Shown here: piece by piece, positions 21,754 to 34,665 of the stretch
Position numbering within the stretch: the first letter of the stretch is position 1
Layout: the number at the start of each line of letters is the position of its first letter
From: Hirundichthys speculiger
Lineage: Eukaryota > Chordata > Actinopteri > Beloniformes > Exocoetidae
Assembly: GCA_018398805.1 (NCBI GenBank)
Contig: JAGFBZ010002261.1
Location: 1-64,000 of the forward strand
Direction: 5' to 3'
Length of the DNA stretch: 64,000 nucleotides
Notes under the pieces: model-generated
What the model saw: the letters and a program-made list of their open reading frames with translations, nothing else
What the model was told of the DNA's origin: nothing
Database searches by the model: none
Made by a program: the position numbers and the translations under genes

Positions 21754-22130
21754 CACATGTGGACAAAATTGTTGGTACTCCTCAGTTAATAAAAGAAAAA
21801 CCCACAATGGTCACTGAAATCACTTGAAACTTGCAGAAGTAATAATAAATAAAAATTTATTGAAAATTAAACAATCAAAATCAGCCATCACTTTTGAATT
21901 GTTGATTAACATAATTATTTTAAAAAACAAACTAATGAAATAGGGCTGGACAAAAATGATGTTTTTTTAAATAATTATGTTAATCAACAATTCAAAAGTG
22001 ATGGCTGATTTTGATTATTTGATTTTCAATACATTTTTATTTATTGTTACTTTTGTAAGTTTCAAGTGATTTAAGTGAGAATTGTGGGTTTTTCCTTCTT
22101 TAACTGAGGGGTACCAACAATTTTGTCCAC

Positions 22131-22135
<5 letters not shown>
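21754..22135. mobile_element. Tc1 deletion derivative (two terminal repeats fused)
   Basis: Left terminal repeat (GTGGACAAAATTGTTGGTAC ... AGGGCTGGACAAAAATGATG) is directly joined to the right terminal repeat in inverse orientation; the transposase gene is gone. The left end is preceded by TA. It is the same family as the Tc1 at 23302-24930, 1.2 kb away. The fused repeats can form a near-complete hairpin. Confidence 0.9.
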
Positions 22136-22214
<79 letters not shown>

Positions 22215-22243
22215 TACACACACACACACACATACATATATAT
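22136..22243. repeat. (TG)n/(TA)n/(CA)n microsatellite
   Basis: TA dinucleotides dominate at 22142-22212, followed by CA repeats to 22233. Confidence 0.95.
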
Positions 22244-23212
22244 TAGGGGTGTAACGGTACACAAAACTCTCGGTTCGGTACGTACCTCGGTTTTGAGGTC
22301 ATGGTTCGGTTCATTTTCGGTACATTAAGAAACATAAATGCAAAATATAAATGTGCTAGTTGTTTATAACACACTTTTGTGCTTTTTAACAATAGGAACA
22401 TTAGCCTATACAAAGCTAGAATTCTGCTCAAAAATATAAATACAATATTCTAAAATGTAGATATTTTGAAAAACAAAAAAAAAATAACATTGGCTCAGAC
22501 TTTTGCTTAAAAAAATAATCCATCTGATGTGCAAAATTGAACAGTTGCAACACTGAACAGTTTCAAGTTGTTGGTCAGATTAAATAACATGAATAAGGCT
22601 CAGACTGTTTCTTTAAAAACTAATCTTTTTATTCTTTCATAAAGTCCGGGTATGATTTTCTGGCTAAAATGTGGACGAGAAGGTAATTAATATCCGCGCT
22701 CAATTACCTTTATCAGCCAGCGTTCTCTACCACTGATTAGGGTGTTTGTGTGCACGCGCGTCGCCTCGCCTGTGTATGTGGTGACACGCGCCCAGTCCGC
22801 ACACAGAAACTCGCGCTGGCTGTGCACTGAGCCCGGCAGAGAGAGAGGGAGAGAGAAGCGCGGCTCGCGAGGCACACAGCAGCCAAGTGATGGCTTCAAA
22901 CCTAGCGGTTTGAGTGCGCGTGAGTCTCAAAATCACCAGAAAAAGTAGCTAGATTTGTCGCTAGTCGCTTTTGACAAATTAAGTCGCTAGGGGGGTCTGG
23001 AAAGTCGCTAGATATAGCGACAAAGTCGCTAAGTTGGCAACACTGACCGTGTGCGCACAACTGCGCATGTGCGGCTGCAGCGCTCTGCTCCACAACGTGC
23101 GGTCCTCTACTTAATATGTCCGTGTGGAAACTCGTTCGGTACGCCCCCGTCCCGAACCGACCTACCTGTACCGAAACGGTTCAATACAAATACATGTACC
23201 ATTACACCCCTA
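22244..23212. mobile_element. hAT-type MITE, TIR TAGGGGTGTAACGGTAC
   Basis: Ends are TAGGGGTGTAACGGTAC and GTACCATTACACCCCTA. The flanking octamer is ATATATAT on both sides (22236-22243 and 23213-23220), a TSD within the TA microsatellite. GGTTCGGT-type motifs are subterminal. The interior is partly GC-rich (22740-22920) and includes the tandem motif GTCGCTAG (22945-23035). No coding domain was found. Confidence 0.85.
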
Positions 23213-23301
23213 ATATATATGTATGTGTATACATATATATATGTATGTATGTGTATACATATATATGTATGTGTATACATATATATGTATGTGTATACAT
23301 A
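23213..23301. repeat. ATGTATGTGTATACAT microsatellite
   Basis: About 20-bp periodic TA/TG-rich array between the hAT MITE and the left end of the Tc1 element. Confidence 0.9.
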
Positions 23302-24930
<1,629 letters not shown>

Positions 24931-24942
24931 TGTGTGTGTATG

Positions 24943-24988
<46 letters not shown>
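24931..24988. repeat. (TG)n/(TATG)n/(TA)n microsatellite
   Basis: Continues directly from the right end of the Tc1 element. Confidence 0.93.
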
Positions 24989-24992
<4 letters not shown>

Positions 24993-25029
24993 AGCCTTGT
25001 GGCCCTGCAATGATTTATACTTTCTGTTG

Positions 25030-25690
25030 CTGAAAAGCAATTTACCTTTCGGTAAGCACCGCCCCCTCCCTAGTTACTGTTGCTAGGTCAGACAAACTTT
25101 CTGCTCCTGCATTCAGGACTGTGTTAATTCCCCATATTTCCGATGTGTGTCATCAGTGTTCATATTATACTATAATAACTCCGTGGTAAAATATTGCTGC
25201 TGGGGACCTGCAACAGTGACTCGAGGGGTTCAGAACGTTTGGAAGGACATTTTTCTTCTCTTTCCCAAACCAAAACAATTGCTGGAAAAATGCAGGCTTT
25301 GGTTCAGTTGTGTCCGTCCACGACTGAATGTGGGGAAAGTTACAAAACACACCAACATTTACTCCAAGGTAAGTTTACTTTGTTTATTAGATGATTGATT
25401 TAACCACCGCTTAGTAAAAGTAATAATATGATTTAGCAGCAGGGAGGGTGATGAGTTCTCTGTTAGCATTAGCATTAGCTCTGGTCCATAGTGTCAATGA
25501 CTTCTCCACTATGGACCAGAGCTCGCTAGCCAGCTATTAGTATATTAGTAAATATATATGGCCCTGGATATTTATTTTGTTAGGTATAAGGTGAGGCTTG
25601 TGATGTTAACGTCACTTCATTTATTATATTATTACAATGCTGCGACTGTCTGATGCTAACATAGCTCTGGTGTGGGATAGACCTCTGGAC
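25030..25690 (+). mobile_element. THAP-bearing DNA transposon fragment, copy 1
   Basis: Begins at a terminus-like TTCGGTAAGCACCGCC shared with the fold-back element at 28381-29472. Carries a THAP first exon (25183-25368) and the same downstream sequence (GTTAGCATTAGCATTAGCTC ... ATGGACCAGAGCTCGCTAGC). It resembles the left arm and loop of the fold-back copy; the right arm is missing. Confidence 0.7.
25183..25368 (+). pseudogene. THAP-domain exon remnant
   Basis: Reads VKYCCWG in one frame, while the neighbouring frame gives TCNSDSRGSERLEG, a one-base frameshift inside a THAP C2CH finger. It returns as FPKPKQLLEKCRLWF and LNVGKVTKHTNIYSK before a donor AAG|GTAAGT. The start codon is GTG here (ATG in the copy at 28513). 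Inactive transposon-derived exon. Confidence 0.7.
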
Positions 25691-26125
25691 CAGATGTTAC
25701 TATCTAGAAATGAGAGTAATTGTAGTTATTTTCAATGAAAATATTAATCAATTAAAGAAATTATAGTAAAATTACAAATTTTTACTATTAATTCCTCAGT
25801 AATTTTAAATGATTTTCTTCCTTTTTTTAGTTTTAAGGTTGAATTTTACAGTTTATTCCCTTAAATAACTGACAAATATCTGAAATTATGATACATTTGT
25901 TAATGTATTTTAACAATATATATATATGTATTTCTAATGGGTTTTTTTGTAAAAGAAAATAAATAGTGTGTTTTCACAGTTACAGTGATTTAATGATATT
26001 TTACATTTGACATGTAAAAATCACAGTCTATTTTTGTAAATTAAATGGTATTTTAAAAATACAGAAAAAAAATCTGTAAAACAGACAGTAAAATTCTGTT
26101 ATATTACAATTTTTCTTACAGTGCA
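25691..26125. other. AT-rich DNA ending in a TTACAGTG-type repeat end
   Basis: ACAGTAAAATTCTGTTATAT followed by TTTTTCTTACAGTG at about 26085-26123 is the terminus of a common fish non-autonomous repeat; the other end is not resolved. No gene seen. Confidence 0.45.
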
Positions 26126-26297
26126 TTCCAGGTTACCTGAAGGTTTCAATTTCATGTTCAGACACATTTCACCATGACTTTTTTTTTAGAATTATCCATA
26201 AAAAAAAGGATGACTGTTTTTTTTTTTTTGACTTGATTGAATCTCGTATGTGGTTCAGATGTTTTCTAAACCCTGAGCCGTTAACACGCAGCCTCCA

Positions 26298-26526
26298 CAG
26301 GGTAAATGCTATATGGACTGCACTGATAAAGCACTTTCAAGAGACCACCTAGGTGCCCCCAATGGGCTTTACATTGGAGTCTCATTCTCACACCAGCGGG
26401 CGCCGCCGCCATGCAGGATGCCGCTGGGCCCAAGAACACTGACATGTGGACAGTTGGAGCCAGGATCGAACCGTAATCCTTACAGTGACTGGATGACCCA
26501 CTCCACCAACTGAGCTACAGCCACCC
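26298..26526 (-). mobile_element. tRNA-derived SINE
   Basis: On the minus strand the head reads GGGTGGCTGTAGCTCAGTTG, with a pol III A-box-like TAGCTCAGTTGG and, 50 bases on, a B box GGTTCGATCC. The body carries a LINE-like tail (CACCTAGGTGG, GAAAGTGCTTTATCAGTGCA). The tRNA-like part lacks a foldable complete cloverleaf and continues into the tail, so it is a SINE rather than a tRNA gene. Confidence 0.8.
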
Positions 26527-26613
26527 AGAGTGATGTAATGTTCCAACTTGGATTATATTTTGAAAATCCACCAGATTCTCTGCCTTTCTTGTGATCCAGC
26601 AGACTCAGTGAAC

Positions 26614-27241
26614 TAGTGCTGGGCAATATGATGATATATATCGTGGGGACAATATAAAAGTGTATATCGTGCCATTTCTCTTCTATCGTTTCTAACCTAA
26701 TTTTATCAATTATTACAGCAAATATGTAATTAAATAACCTGCGACGATAAATTTGATAGAATCATATCTACTTCTACAAAGTAGCCTTTTATGTTTGCAC
26801 TTTTATTCATGGTTAATGCCTTAAACAGAGTTCTCTTCAACCCTGATGTTCACTTTAGACACTTTATATTGGTTTGCAAACTTTGCACTACAAGGTTACA
26901 GATTTCAGAAAGTTGAAAAATCATTTGTGTTTATTTTTTATAGCTGAACTTCAGTGCAAAAATGTGTTTTTCCTCTCAGAAACTGTTGTGCACTTAAAAA
27001 AGTGAAAGCTACTGTACCTCTGTACCTACCTGTTTTGCTGCACTAAAATGTATGTTTGTGACAGTTCAGCTAAATGTCCTTTCAAAATAAAGTTGAAAAG
27101 TAAGCAATTAAATTTTTGTCAAACTTTTCAGAGAATAACTGAAAACATACTTTATTATGGTATATCGTGATATATATCGTTATCGTGATATAAAATAGTA
27201 CATATCGTGATATATGATTTTTTCCATATCGCCCAGCACTA
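26614..27241. mobile_element. hAT-type MITE, TIR TAGTGCTGGGC, copy 2
   Basis: Same family as 2329-2970, same orientation and nearly the same length. The TSD is CAGTGAAC at the left (26606-26613) and CGGTGAAC at the right (27242-27249), with one substitution. It lacks a duplicated TCGTTTCTA unit present in copy 1. Confidence 0.9.
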
Positions 27242-27249
27242 CGGTGAAC

Positions 27250-28380
27250 ATCTGTGGAGAAGCAGAGCAGCTGGATGCTTCTCAACAGCGTCACGGCTGG
27301 TGAACCCTGTGGGCCTTGTAATTCTTCCATTTTCAACTTAGCAACACTTTATTAATCCCTGACAGGAAATTAAATGTTGCAGTAAGAGTCATAAGTTTGT
27401 GTGTACTCCTGAGAGCAGCCAGTTTAGCCTCCCTCTGCTCCCAGCTCACTCCACTGTTATTAGTTACCTTGCTGATCCAATCAGTTCTGGTACTGCCAGT
27501 CACATGTCACGCCGACAGACAACTGGACTAGAAAGTAGCTTTGTGGACCGCTCTGTTGTTGTTCTGAACTGAATCAGGTCTATGGGGACCGACGCCAGAC
27601 TCTGTTGATCTGCAGATGCAAATGAAGCAGCACAAAAGACTTTTGTTCATGTTAAATTATCAGCTTCCATTTCATTTGATGGAATATTTCCATCTAACTG
27701 TCATGGTCTCCTGTTAAAAGCAGCCGAAGTTACTCCTCGCTGTCCCGGTTCTCTTCCGACAACGGCGTGGTACTGATGGTACCAGCTACACATCAGCAAC
27801 GGTGAATTTAGCTCACAGCTTCAGCGGACAACAGGAGGCTTAAGAAACGTTAAAATATAATGTTGAAAGAGAAAATGAGAAACATCCCAATCAGTAATCC
27901 TGGAGAGCGTCATAAAAGCGTTTCCACTTCTGAGGTTATAGTGGTTCTTTTGGACTATTTTGATGTTTGACTGACCACAAAGTCAAAAAATTAAATAAAT
28001 CACAGAAGCTCCTGGTATGACAGTTCTTTTAAAACTTAACTGCTTTAATCAGTTGTCCTTAAAATGAAGCTAGAGGTCTATAAACCTGGGCAGAAACAGT
28101 TTGAAAGTTAGGCTGGTTTCTGCTTCTACGTAGCCTCCATGTAGGACAAACGCCCACCCAGCATCGCTAGTGTCCCGCTCTAATTACACCTCCCACGCTC
28201 TAATTACACCCCCACGCTCTAGATGGAGCTGTTGGCTCTTCTACAGCGCTGAACTTCCTTTATTCTTCTCACACAGCAACGAGCAAACAAATCCTGCGTG
28301 ATTTAGATCTAAAACGCTGAGAAACTGTCACTTTTAGTGATATTTCAGGAATCCACTGGGGCTGCACAATAAATCAAAAC
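27250..28380. other. non-coding spacer with a LINE 3' scrap
   Basis: 27343-27385 (ACTTTATTAATCCCTGACAG) looks like a Rex1-type LINE 3' end. 28165-28215 has a small tandem duplication of CGCTCTAATTACACC. An octamer ATGCAAAT is at about 27616. No gene was recognised. Confidence 0.4.
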
Positions 28381-28512
28381 TGACCCATCGGTAAGCATCG
28401 GCCCCTCCCTAGTCACTGTTGACAAACTTCCTGCTCCTGTGTTCAGGACTGTGTTAGTTCACTATTTTTCTGATGTGTATCATCAGTGTTAACATTATAC
28501 TATAATAACTCC

Positions 28513-28706
28513 ATGGTGAAATATTTCTGCTGGGGACCTGCAACAGTGACTCGAGGTGTCCAGAACGTTTGGAGGGACATTTTTATTTCCTTTCTCAAGA
28601 TAAAACAAACGCTGGAAAAATGCAGGCTGTGGTTCAGTTATGTGTCCATCCACACAATCAACTGAACATGGGGAAAGTTACAAAACACACCTACATTTAC
28701 TTCAAG
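28513..28706 (+). pseudogene. THAP-domain exon remnant, left arm
   Basis: ATG start (MVKYFCWG, where the first cysteine of the CC pair has become Phe), frameshifted as in the copy at 25183. It carries an insertion near 28650 and ends at AAG|GTAAGT. Confidence 0.65.
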
Positions 28707-29145
28707 GTAAGTTAGCTTTGTTTATTAGATGATTGATTTAACCACCGTTTAGTAAAAGTAATAATATGATTTAGTAGCAGGGAGGGTGATGAGTTCTCTG
28801 TTAGCATTAGCATTAGCTCTGGTCCATAGTGTCAATGACTTCTCCACTATGGACCAGAGCTCGCTAGCCAGCTATCAGTCTGCCTTGTTGTCTACAAATA
28901 TATATGGCCCTGGATATTTATTTTGTTAGGTATAAGGTGAGGCTAGTGGTGTTAACATCACTTTATTAATCAAATTATTACAATGCTGTGACTGTCTGAT
29001 GCTAACATAGCTCTGGTGTGGGACAGACCTATGGACCAGAGCTAATGCTAACAGAGAACTCGTCACCCTCCCTGCTGCTAAATCATATTATTATTTTTAC
29101 TAAGCGGTGGTTAAATCAATCATCTAATAAACAAAGTAAACTTAC

Positions 29146-29331
29146 CTTGGAGTAAATGTAGGTGTGTTTTGTAACTTTCCCCACGTTCAGTTGTGGACGA
29201 ACACAACTGAACCAAAGCCTGCAGTTTTCCAGCGTTTGTTTTGGTTTGGGAAGGTGAAGAAAAATGTCCTTCCAAACGTTCTGGACACCTCGAGTCACTG
29301 TTGCAGGTCCCCAGCAGCAATATTTTACCAC
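29146..29331 (-). pseudogene. THAP-domain exon remnant, right arm
   Basis: Minus strand: VKYCCWG, then (in the neighbouring frame) TCNSDSRCPERLEG, then PKPKQTLENCRLWF and LNVGKVTKHTYIYSK before the donor. The start codon is GTG and the frame is broken once. The most complete of the three copies. Confidence 0.7.
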
Positions 29332-29472
29332 GGAGTTATTATAGCATAATATTAACACTGATGATACACATTGGAAAAATAGCGAATTAACACAGTCCTG
29401 AACGCAGGAGCAGCAAGTTTGTCCCACCTAGCAACAGTAACCAGGGAGGAGGCGGTGCTTACCGAAGGGTCA

Positions 29473-29999
29473 ATTTAGCATTATAGAATTATTCCCATTG
29501 CTACACCTGTATCATAAAAAGAATATTACAATAAACGAGACTGTTTTCCAGGTGCCGAGTGTTCACACAACAAATATCAATATTTGACCAATCAAAAGAA
29601 CCCTTATTGATGCCATTTTAGATGCTGTTTCACATTAAAGTCTTCAGGGTTCAGTATTCTAGACGAGCCTTCAGCATGGCTGACTGTGGAGACGAGGGTG
29701 TAGATACATCCATCTGCATCCACGTCGGTTCGCTGATGAAGGCTGACAGCATCCATATAAAATTAAAATATAGATGTCAATGCATGTTGAGGCCTTTTGT
29801 AGTCTATTTCTATTAAAGGGTCAGATTTGTTTGTCATTCAACCATAGAGTGGAACCCAGAAATATAAATGTGAAAATATATTTTAGTTTCTTAATGTAAA
29901 TCAGGATACCTCATGGTAATGGATGCAACATCAGCCCTTGTAGACGTGCCGTCGGCGTGACGCTGAAGCCCGAACCAGACCTTCGGGGTCGGAGTCAGG
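29473..29999. other. non-coding spacer, likely 3' flank of ZNF A
   Basis: No domain or transposon end recognised. As the region just downstream of the ZNF A stop codon it probably includes its 3' UTR. Confidence 0.4.
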
Positions 30000-31285
30000 T
30001 TACTTCTCACCTGAGTGCGTTTTCATGTGGACTTGCAAACTGGCTTTCTGTGCGAAACTTCTGCCGCAGGTTTTACAGGTGAACGGCTTCTCGCCCGTAT
30101 GAAGCATCATGTGACTCAGCAAACGACACTTCCTGGTAAAACTTTTTCCACACATGTTGCAGGGAAACGGTTTCTCATCCGTGTGAATTCTCATGTGGAC
30201 AAGCAGACTGCTTCTCTGAGTGAATCCTTTACCACAGGACTCACACAGGTGTGGCCTCTCACCTGTGTGCGTCCTCATGTGCTCTGACAAATTACTGTTA
30301 CAGTTGAAACCTTTCCCACAGGTTTTGCAGGTAAACGGCCGTTCGCCCGTGTGGATCCTCGTGTGGACGTTCAGGCTGCTCCTCTGGGTGAAACGCTTGC
30401 CGCACACCTTACACAGGTGCGGCTTCTCGCCAGTGTGAGTGACCATGTGCTCCAGTAAATTGCTGCTTCGACCGAAGCTCTTGCCGCAGGTTTCGCAGGG
30501 ATGAGGTTTCTCACCTGTGTGACTCGTCATGTGCCGCAGCAGGTTGCTTTTGTGGGGGAAAGCCTTGCTGCATAGGTGGCACAGGTGCACGTCAGCACCA
30601 GAGTGGCTTTTCATGTGCCGGGACAAACTTCTCTTAGCGGAAAAACGTTTACTGCAGATTTTGCAAGAAAAGCCCTGACCTGTGTGGACGACTGCGTGCT
30701 TTTTTAGCGCCGATGCCACGAGAAATGATTTTCCACAGGTCGCGCAAAGGTATGGCTTCTCACCCCTGTGTGTCCTCATGTGTTCCTGCAGTTTGACGTT
30801 ACACCTGAAGGTTTTCTTACACATCTTGCATGAAATCGGTTTCTCACCTGTGTGGATTCGGTAGTGGAGCTTCATTTGTGACGCATTTCTAAAGGCTTTA
30901 CCACAAATGTCACATGTAACAGACCAGTAAGTCCCTTTGTTGGGACGACAGCGACTCTGCCGGGTCGCACCGTTACTGGACTGCTGCAGCTGGACTGAGT
31001 CTTCGTGTCCGTTTCCTTCCTGGTCACGACTCTCAGCTTCAGTCCAGTTCTCAGGGAGGAGCTGGTCTGGTTCTGGTTCCTCATAAGCTGGAGTCACCAT
31101 GAAGACATCAGTCTCCTCCTTCAGCACCAGCTGCTCTTCCTCCGGACTGGTCCAGAGTTCCTCTGGTTCTTCTTTGATCTGTGGAGGTTCTGGTTCCTCC
31201 TGATCCAGACTGGAGGTCTCCTCCTGGTCACAGAGCTGCTGCTCCGTCAGAACCTCCTCCGTACATGTGAAAAGCTGTGGGACAT
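30000..31285 (-). CDS. C2H2 zinc-finger protein A, second (finger) exon
   Basis: Likely a nuclear DNA-binding protein. The minus-strand exon follows the acceptor TTTTTTCCATATAG and opens with AT completing a GAT (Asp) codon: [20 protein letters not shown]. An acidic linker follows ([34 protein letters not shown]), then 11 C2H2 fingers joined by HTGEKP-type linkers to the stop at 30000-30002. Helix positions -1/2/3/6 in order are N/S/Q/L, C/V/K/E, V/S/A/K, A/R/S/R, H/S/N/R, R/S/N/E, Q/S/S/V, C/S/N/E, Q/S/S/V, R/C/R/S and Q/A/S/V. The exon is 1286 nt, uninterrupted, phase 1 at its start, which matches the 172-nt first exons of this family. The nearest same-strand first exon is at 46539-46710, about 15 kb upstream. 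Compared with gene B it has two extra fingers (8 and 9). DNA target and any repressor partner are unknown. Confidence 0.9.
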
Positions 31286-31582
31286 CTATATGGAAAAAAG
31301 AATAAAAAATATTAGAAGGTGAAGAAGTAACAGAGATAAACTCATCAGAGAAAAATGTTCCTGTTTTGAATGAAATAGAGTCAAGAGGAGACACTCTGGT
31401 GTCACATGAAGAAGTCAGTCGTGGCAGCGAAGTGAGGTGTTCAGCAGGACTCTGGGGGGCGGAGATAAACCCACCAGAAAGAGGCGGAGCTCCAACAGTG
31501 AGTCAATCTCCACTGACCTCCACGTTAGAATGTCCAACATACAGTCTGGTACAAAAACAGCTTTGGTCTCATTGATGGAATT
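31286..31582. other. probable intron DNA of ZNF A
   Basis: Sequence upstream of the finger-exon acceptor. Includes the small dispersed repeat TGACCTCCACGTTAGAATG also seen near 9053. No exon found. Confidence 0.4.
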
Positions 31583-34012
31583 TAGGGACGCACGATAATT
31601 AGGGATGCACGATAACTGCTTTTTAAAACCGATACCGATAACCGATAACTTTCAGCTCCTAATGGCCGATACCGATAACACACACATATACCTAAGATCA
31701 TTACATCAATACTATGAACAAAATGAAAAATAGTTTTGACCTTTTAAATGAACAAATGTTTATTTTTTCCAATGAAAAACTATTGGCAAGCCTCTCAAAC
31801 ATTTTCTTAAAGCTATCAAACAAACCTATTTGATATCTCACATCAACTTAAATAAGGTTCATTACTGACTGATATAAAAAATAAAGACTCCTTGAACTGA
31901 TGGAAATACATGCATCAGAATTACAAACTGAAAAAGATTAACATTTAAAGGATTTTGGCTTGTGGTTCCAATTAAATAATAGCTTTAATTAAAGTAAATG
32001 AGGTTCAGTAGTTTTTATTTTTAATCTCATGGAAGCTTTAGATGAGAGGAATGAGGGAGAGGAGAGGGGAGACTGCTGCTGGCTTGCGCATGTTAGCATT
32101 AGCTTCCGTTATCGTGATTTCAAAACTCCATGGAAGCGATTGTTATGTTGTAGGTGGCTGATCAGGTTTTACGTATTAAAGCTTGTGCTTCCCTCCTCTT
32201 AGAATTCACTCGTCACAAATAACCACCAAACTATCTTCTTCTGAAACTTAAACAAAGTTCCGCGACGCCATATTTGTTGTGATCAGCACAATGCATGCTG
32301 CATTCAAGGAGTAACGTAAATTCCGACGTTTCCTCGTTTGCTAGTCGTTATTTCAGCCTTTTCTATTTTTTCTTTTTTTTATGTGTAACATGTGGGAGAA
32401 TACTGCAAATATTGATTCAAGTCAGCAACTACCAAAATTATGACCGAGTTAACGAGTTGTTTTCTGGCATGAGCCTTGAATGACCGGCAGTGAATGTTAT
32501 GTTCAAGTGACGTCGGCATAATCAGAAAAACGATTTCTCAATCAGGAAAATCAAGAATACCCCCATGACAGAAAACAACTCGTTAACTCGGTCATAATTT
32601 TAGTAGTTGCTGACTTTAAGAGATATTCGCAGTATTTTCCCACATGTTACACATAGAAAATAGAAAAAAATAGAAAAGGCTGAAAGAACGACTAGCAAAC
32701 GAGGGAACTGAGGAATTTACGTTACAACTTGAATGCAGCATTCAAGGTGCGTTGATTAAAAAAAAAAAAACATGGAGGCGACTGCATGGAACTTCATTCA
32801 AGTTTCAGAAGATAGTTCGCTGGTTATTTATGACGTATGCTCCAAACGAAGGAGGGAAAACTAGCACAAGCTTTAATACGTCAAACCCGACCAGCAACCT
32901 GAAACACAACCGTCGCTTCCATGGAGTTTTGAAATCACGCTAACGTGAGCTCACATGAGCTAAAGTGAGCTAACATGGCCAAGCCAACAAGTCTCGTCTC
33001 CGCTCCCCTCCCCTTTCTCCTCATCGCCATCATCTCTCTCATCTAAAGCTTCCATGAGATAAAAAAAAATTAAAAAAAAAACAAGTAAACCTCATTTACT
33101 TTAATTAAAGGCATTCATTTCAATGGAATCACAAGCCAAAATTGTTTAAATGTAATTTTTTGTTACTACGGAGTGCACTTTTTCAGTTAATTCACACAGA
33201 CAAGTCTAACTTGTGTCAGTAACATTATGACCTGTGCATTATTTTTTATTGTCATTGAGGAATTAATTTTTTTCGGTTTGTAATTCTGATGCATGTATTT
33301 CCATCAGTTCAAGGAGCCTTTATTTATTATATCAGTCAGTAATGAACCTTATTTAAAGGTGGGGTAGGTGTTCTTTTTTGCAGCACTTTTTACAATATTG
33401 CCTGAAAACCTTTTCACGTTCCCATTGCACCCACTGAAATAAAATGTTTGCAAAAAAAAACTAAACGTTTTGGTCCAGTCTAGAGGGTATAATCAGAGAA
33501 TAACTCTGACCAATCAAAATAGTGATCATCATTACTTTCATTGGCTGCCTTATACGTCCATCAAATATCAATGCACTCCCCCCACCCCTCCTTCCCTCCC
33601 TGCGGTTCATGTAGTCGTGAATCATGTGAAGGCGTGGTTTCAAGGGGTGAGCTGAAGAGGAAGAGGCGGAGCCTTTGGGACGAGGGAGGGAGTGTATATT
33701 TTCAAAATCTCACTTGAGTTGAATTGCTGGAATCGTTTTGTCAAAGAACACCTACCCCACCTTTAAGTTAATGTGAGATATCAAATAGGTTTGTTTGATA
33801 GCTTTACGAAAATGTTTGAGAGGCTTCCAATAGTTTTTCATTGTAAAATATAAATATCTGTTCATTTAAAGAGTCCAAACTGTTTTTGGTTTTGTTCATA
33901 GTATTGATGTAATGATCTTAGGTATATGTGTGTGTTATCAGTTATCAGTATCAGGCTTTAGGAGCTGAAAGTTATCGGTATCGGTTATAAAAAGATTTAT
34001 CGTGCATCCCTA
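31583..34012. mobile_element. palindromic hAT-like element with long inverted arms
   Basis: Ends are TAGGGACGCACGATAAT at the left and TTTATCGTGCATCCCTA at the right. TSD ATGGAATT/ATGGACTT (31575-31582 and 34013-34020, one mismatch). The left terminus is duplicated (a second TAGGGATGCACGATAAC starts at 31600). The arms are complementary over about 0.9 kb: e.g. CTAGTCGTTATTTCAGCC (about 32341) pairs with GGCTGAAAGAACGACTAG (about 32678), and GTAAATGAGGTT (about 31996) pairs with AACCTCATTTAC (about 33088). A small TTAA-flanked element sits only in the right arm (33357-33762). There is no coding domain. Confidence 0.85.
33357..33762. mobile_element. TTAA-targeting MITE (Kolobok/piggyBac-like)
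   Basis: TIR AGGTGGGGTAGGTGTTCTTT with its complement at the right, flanked by TTAA on both sides (33353-33356 and 33763-33766). The unoccupied site is visible in the left arm of the palindrome (AACTTAAATAAGG), which proves the insertion boundaries. No coding capacity. Confidence 0.88.
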
Positions 34013-34418
34013 ATGGACTTCACATCCATGACAACTGTCCAGACGGTGATTCTTTTCTTTTTTCTTCCTAAATATATACAACAACTGTATTTGTAATAAG
34101 GAGCGTGGTTCTTTGATTGATAGCGGTCTTAGCCAATGGCCATCTGTTATCACTTTAGTTGCCGTCTTGACTTCTGAGCTGCAAATAAAGACCCATCAAG
34201 GAGGGCAGGGGGGTCACGTGATGAACATGGACTGAGAGGATCAACTCCTCCTCCTCCTGCTTGCTCAGCTCATAAACTTTATTTCTGACGGACTAAACTT
34301 GAATTATTTTGGCTATTTTTGCTGAGGAACATGTCCAACACTAAAGGAAACACTAATCCACGAGACATTGTGTAAAGCTCACACCGAAGCTCGTGTCTAA
34401 CACGGAGGCTAGCATGGA
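34013..34418 (+). mobile_element. probable LINE-1 5' region
   Basis: GTCACGTGATGAACATGG near 34215 and a short frame MSNTKGNTNPRDIV (from 34331) look like the 5' UTR and ORF1 start of a fish L1-type element. This continues after the hAT insertion at 42409 (see 42409-42640). Tentative. Confidence 0.4.
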
Positions 34419-34665
34419 TAGGGTTGGGCATCGAAAAACGGTTCCAAGTAGGAACCGTTTCCTAACTTCCGGTTCTGGAATCGTTTAGAAGATTTTTGAA
34501 TTTTGATTCCTTTTTTCGGTTCCTAAATGTCCGCGCTATTTTTTTTATTTTTTTTTAATTTACTGCACTAGTTTGTTGATGTTACTCCGCCCAGCATAAT
34601 CAACTCCGCGCTAGTGTCGACATCACGTCCGTCACCGACCAGACTTCACTCAGACTTCACTCAAC

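Larger units (their letters stand above)
28381..29472. mobile_element. fold-back element of two inverted THAP-bearing copies
   Basis: Left arm (about 28381-28835) starts TGACCCATCGGTAAGC. The right arm (about 29030-29472) is its inverted counterpart, ending GCTTACCGAAGGGTCA. A loop of about 200 bases with its own inverted bits (GGACCAGAGC) lies between. Each arm holds a THAP first exon with its splice donor (28513-28706 plus, 29146-29331 minus). No clear TSD. Confidence 0.75.

Noticed and set aside
26455..26526. Possible tRNA gene (A and B boxes)
   Set aside because: The head runs straight into a LINE-like tail and lacks a good acceptor stem, so it is a tRNA-derived SINE.
31583..34012. LTR retrotransposon
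   Set aside because: The repeats are inverted rather than direct, and the ends have an 8-bp TSD; no gag or pol is present.
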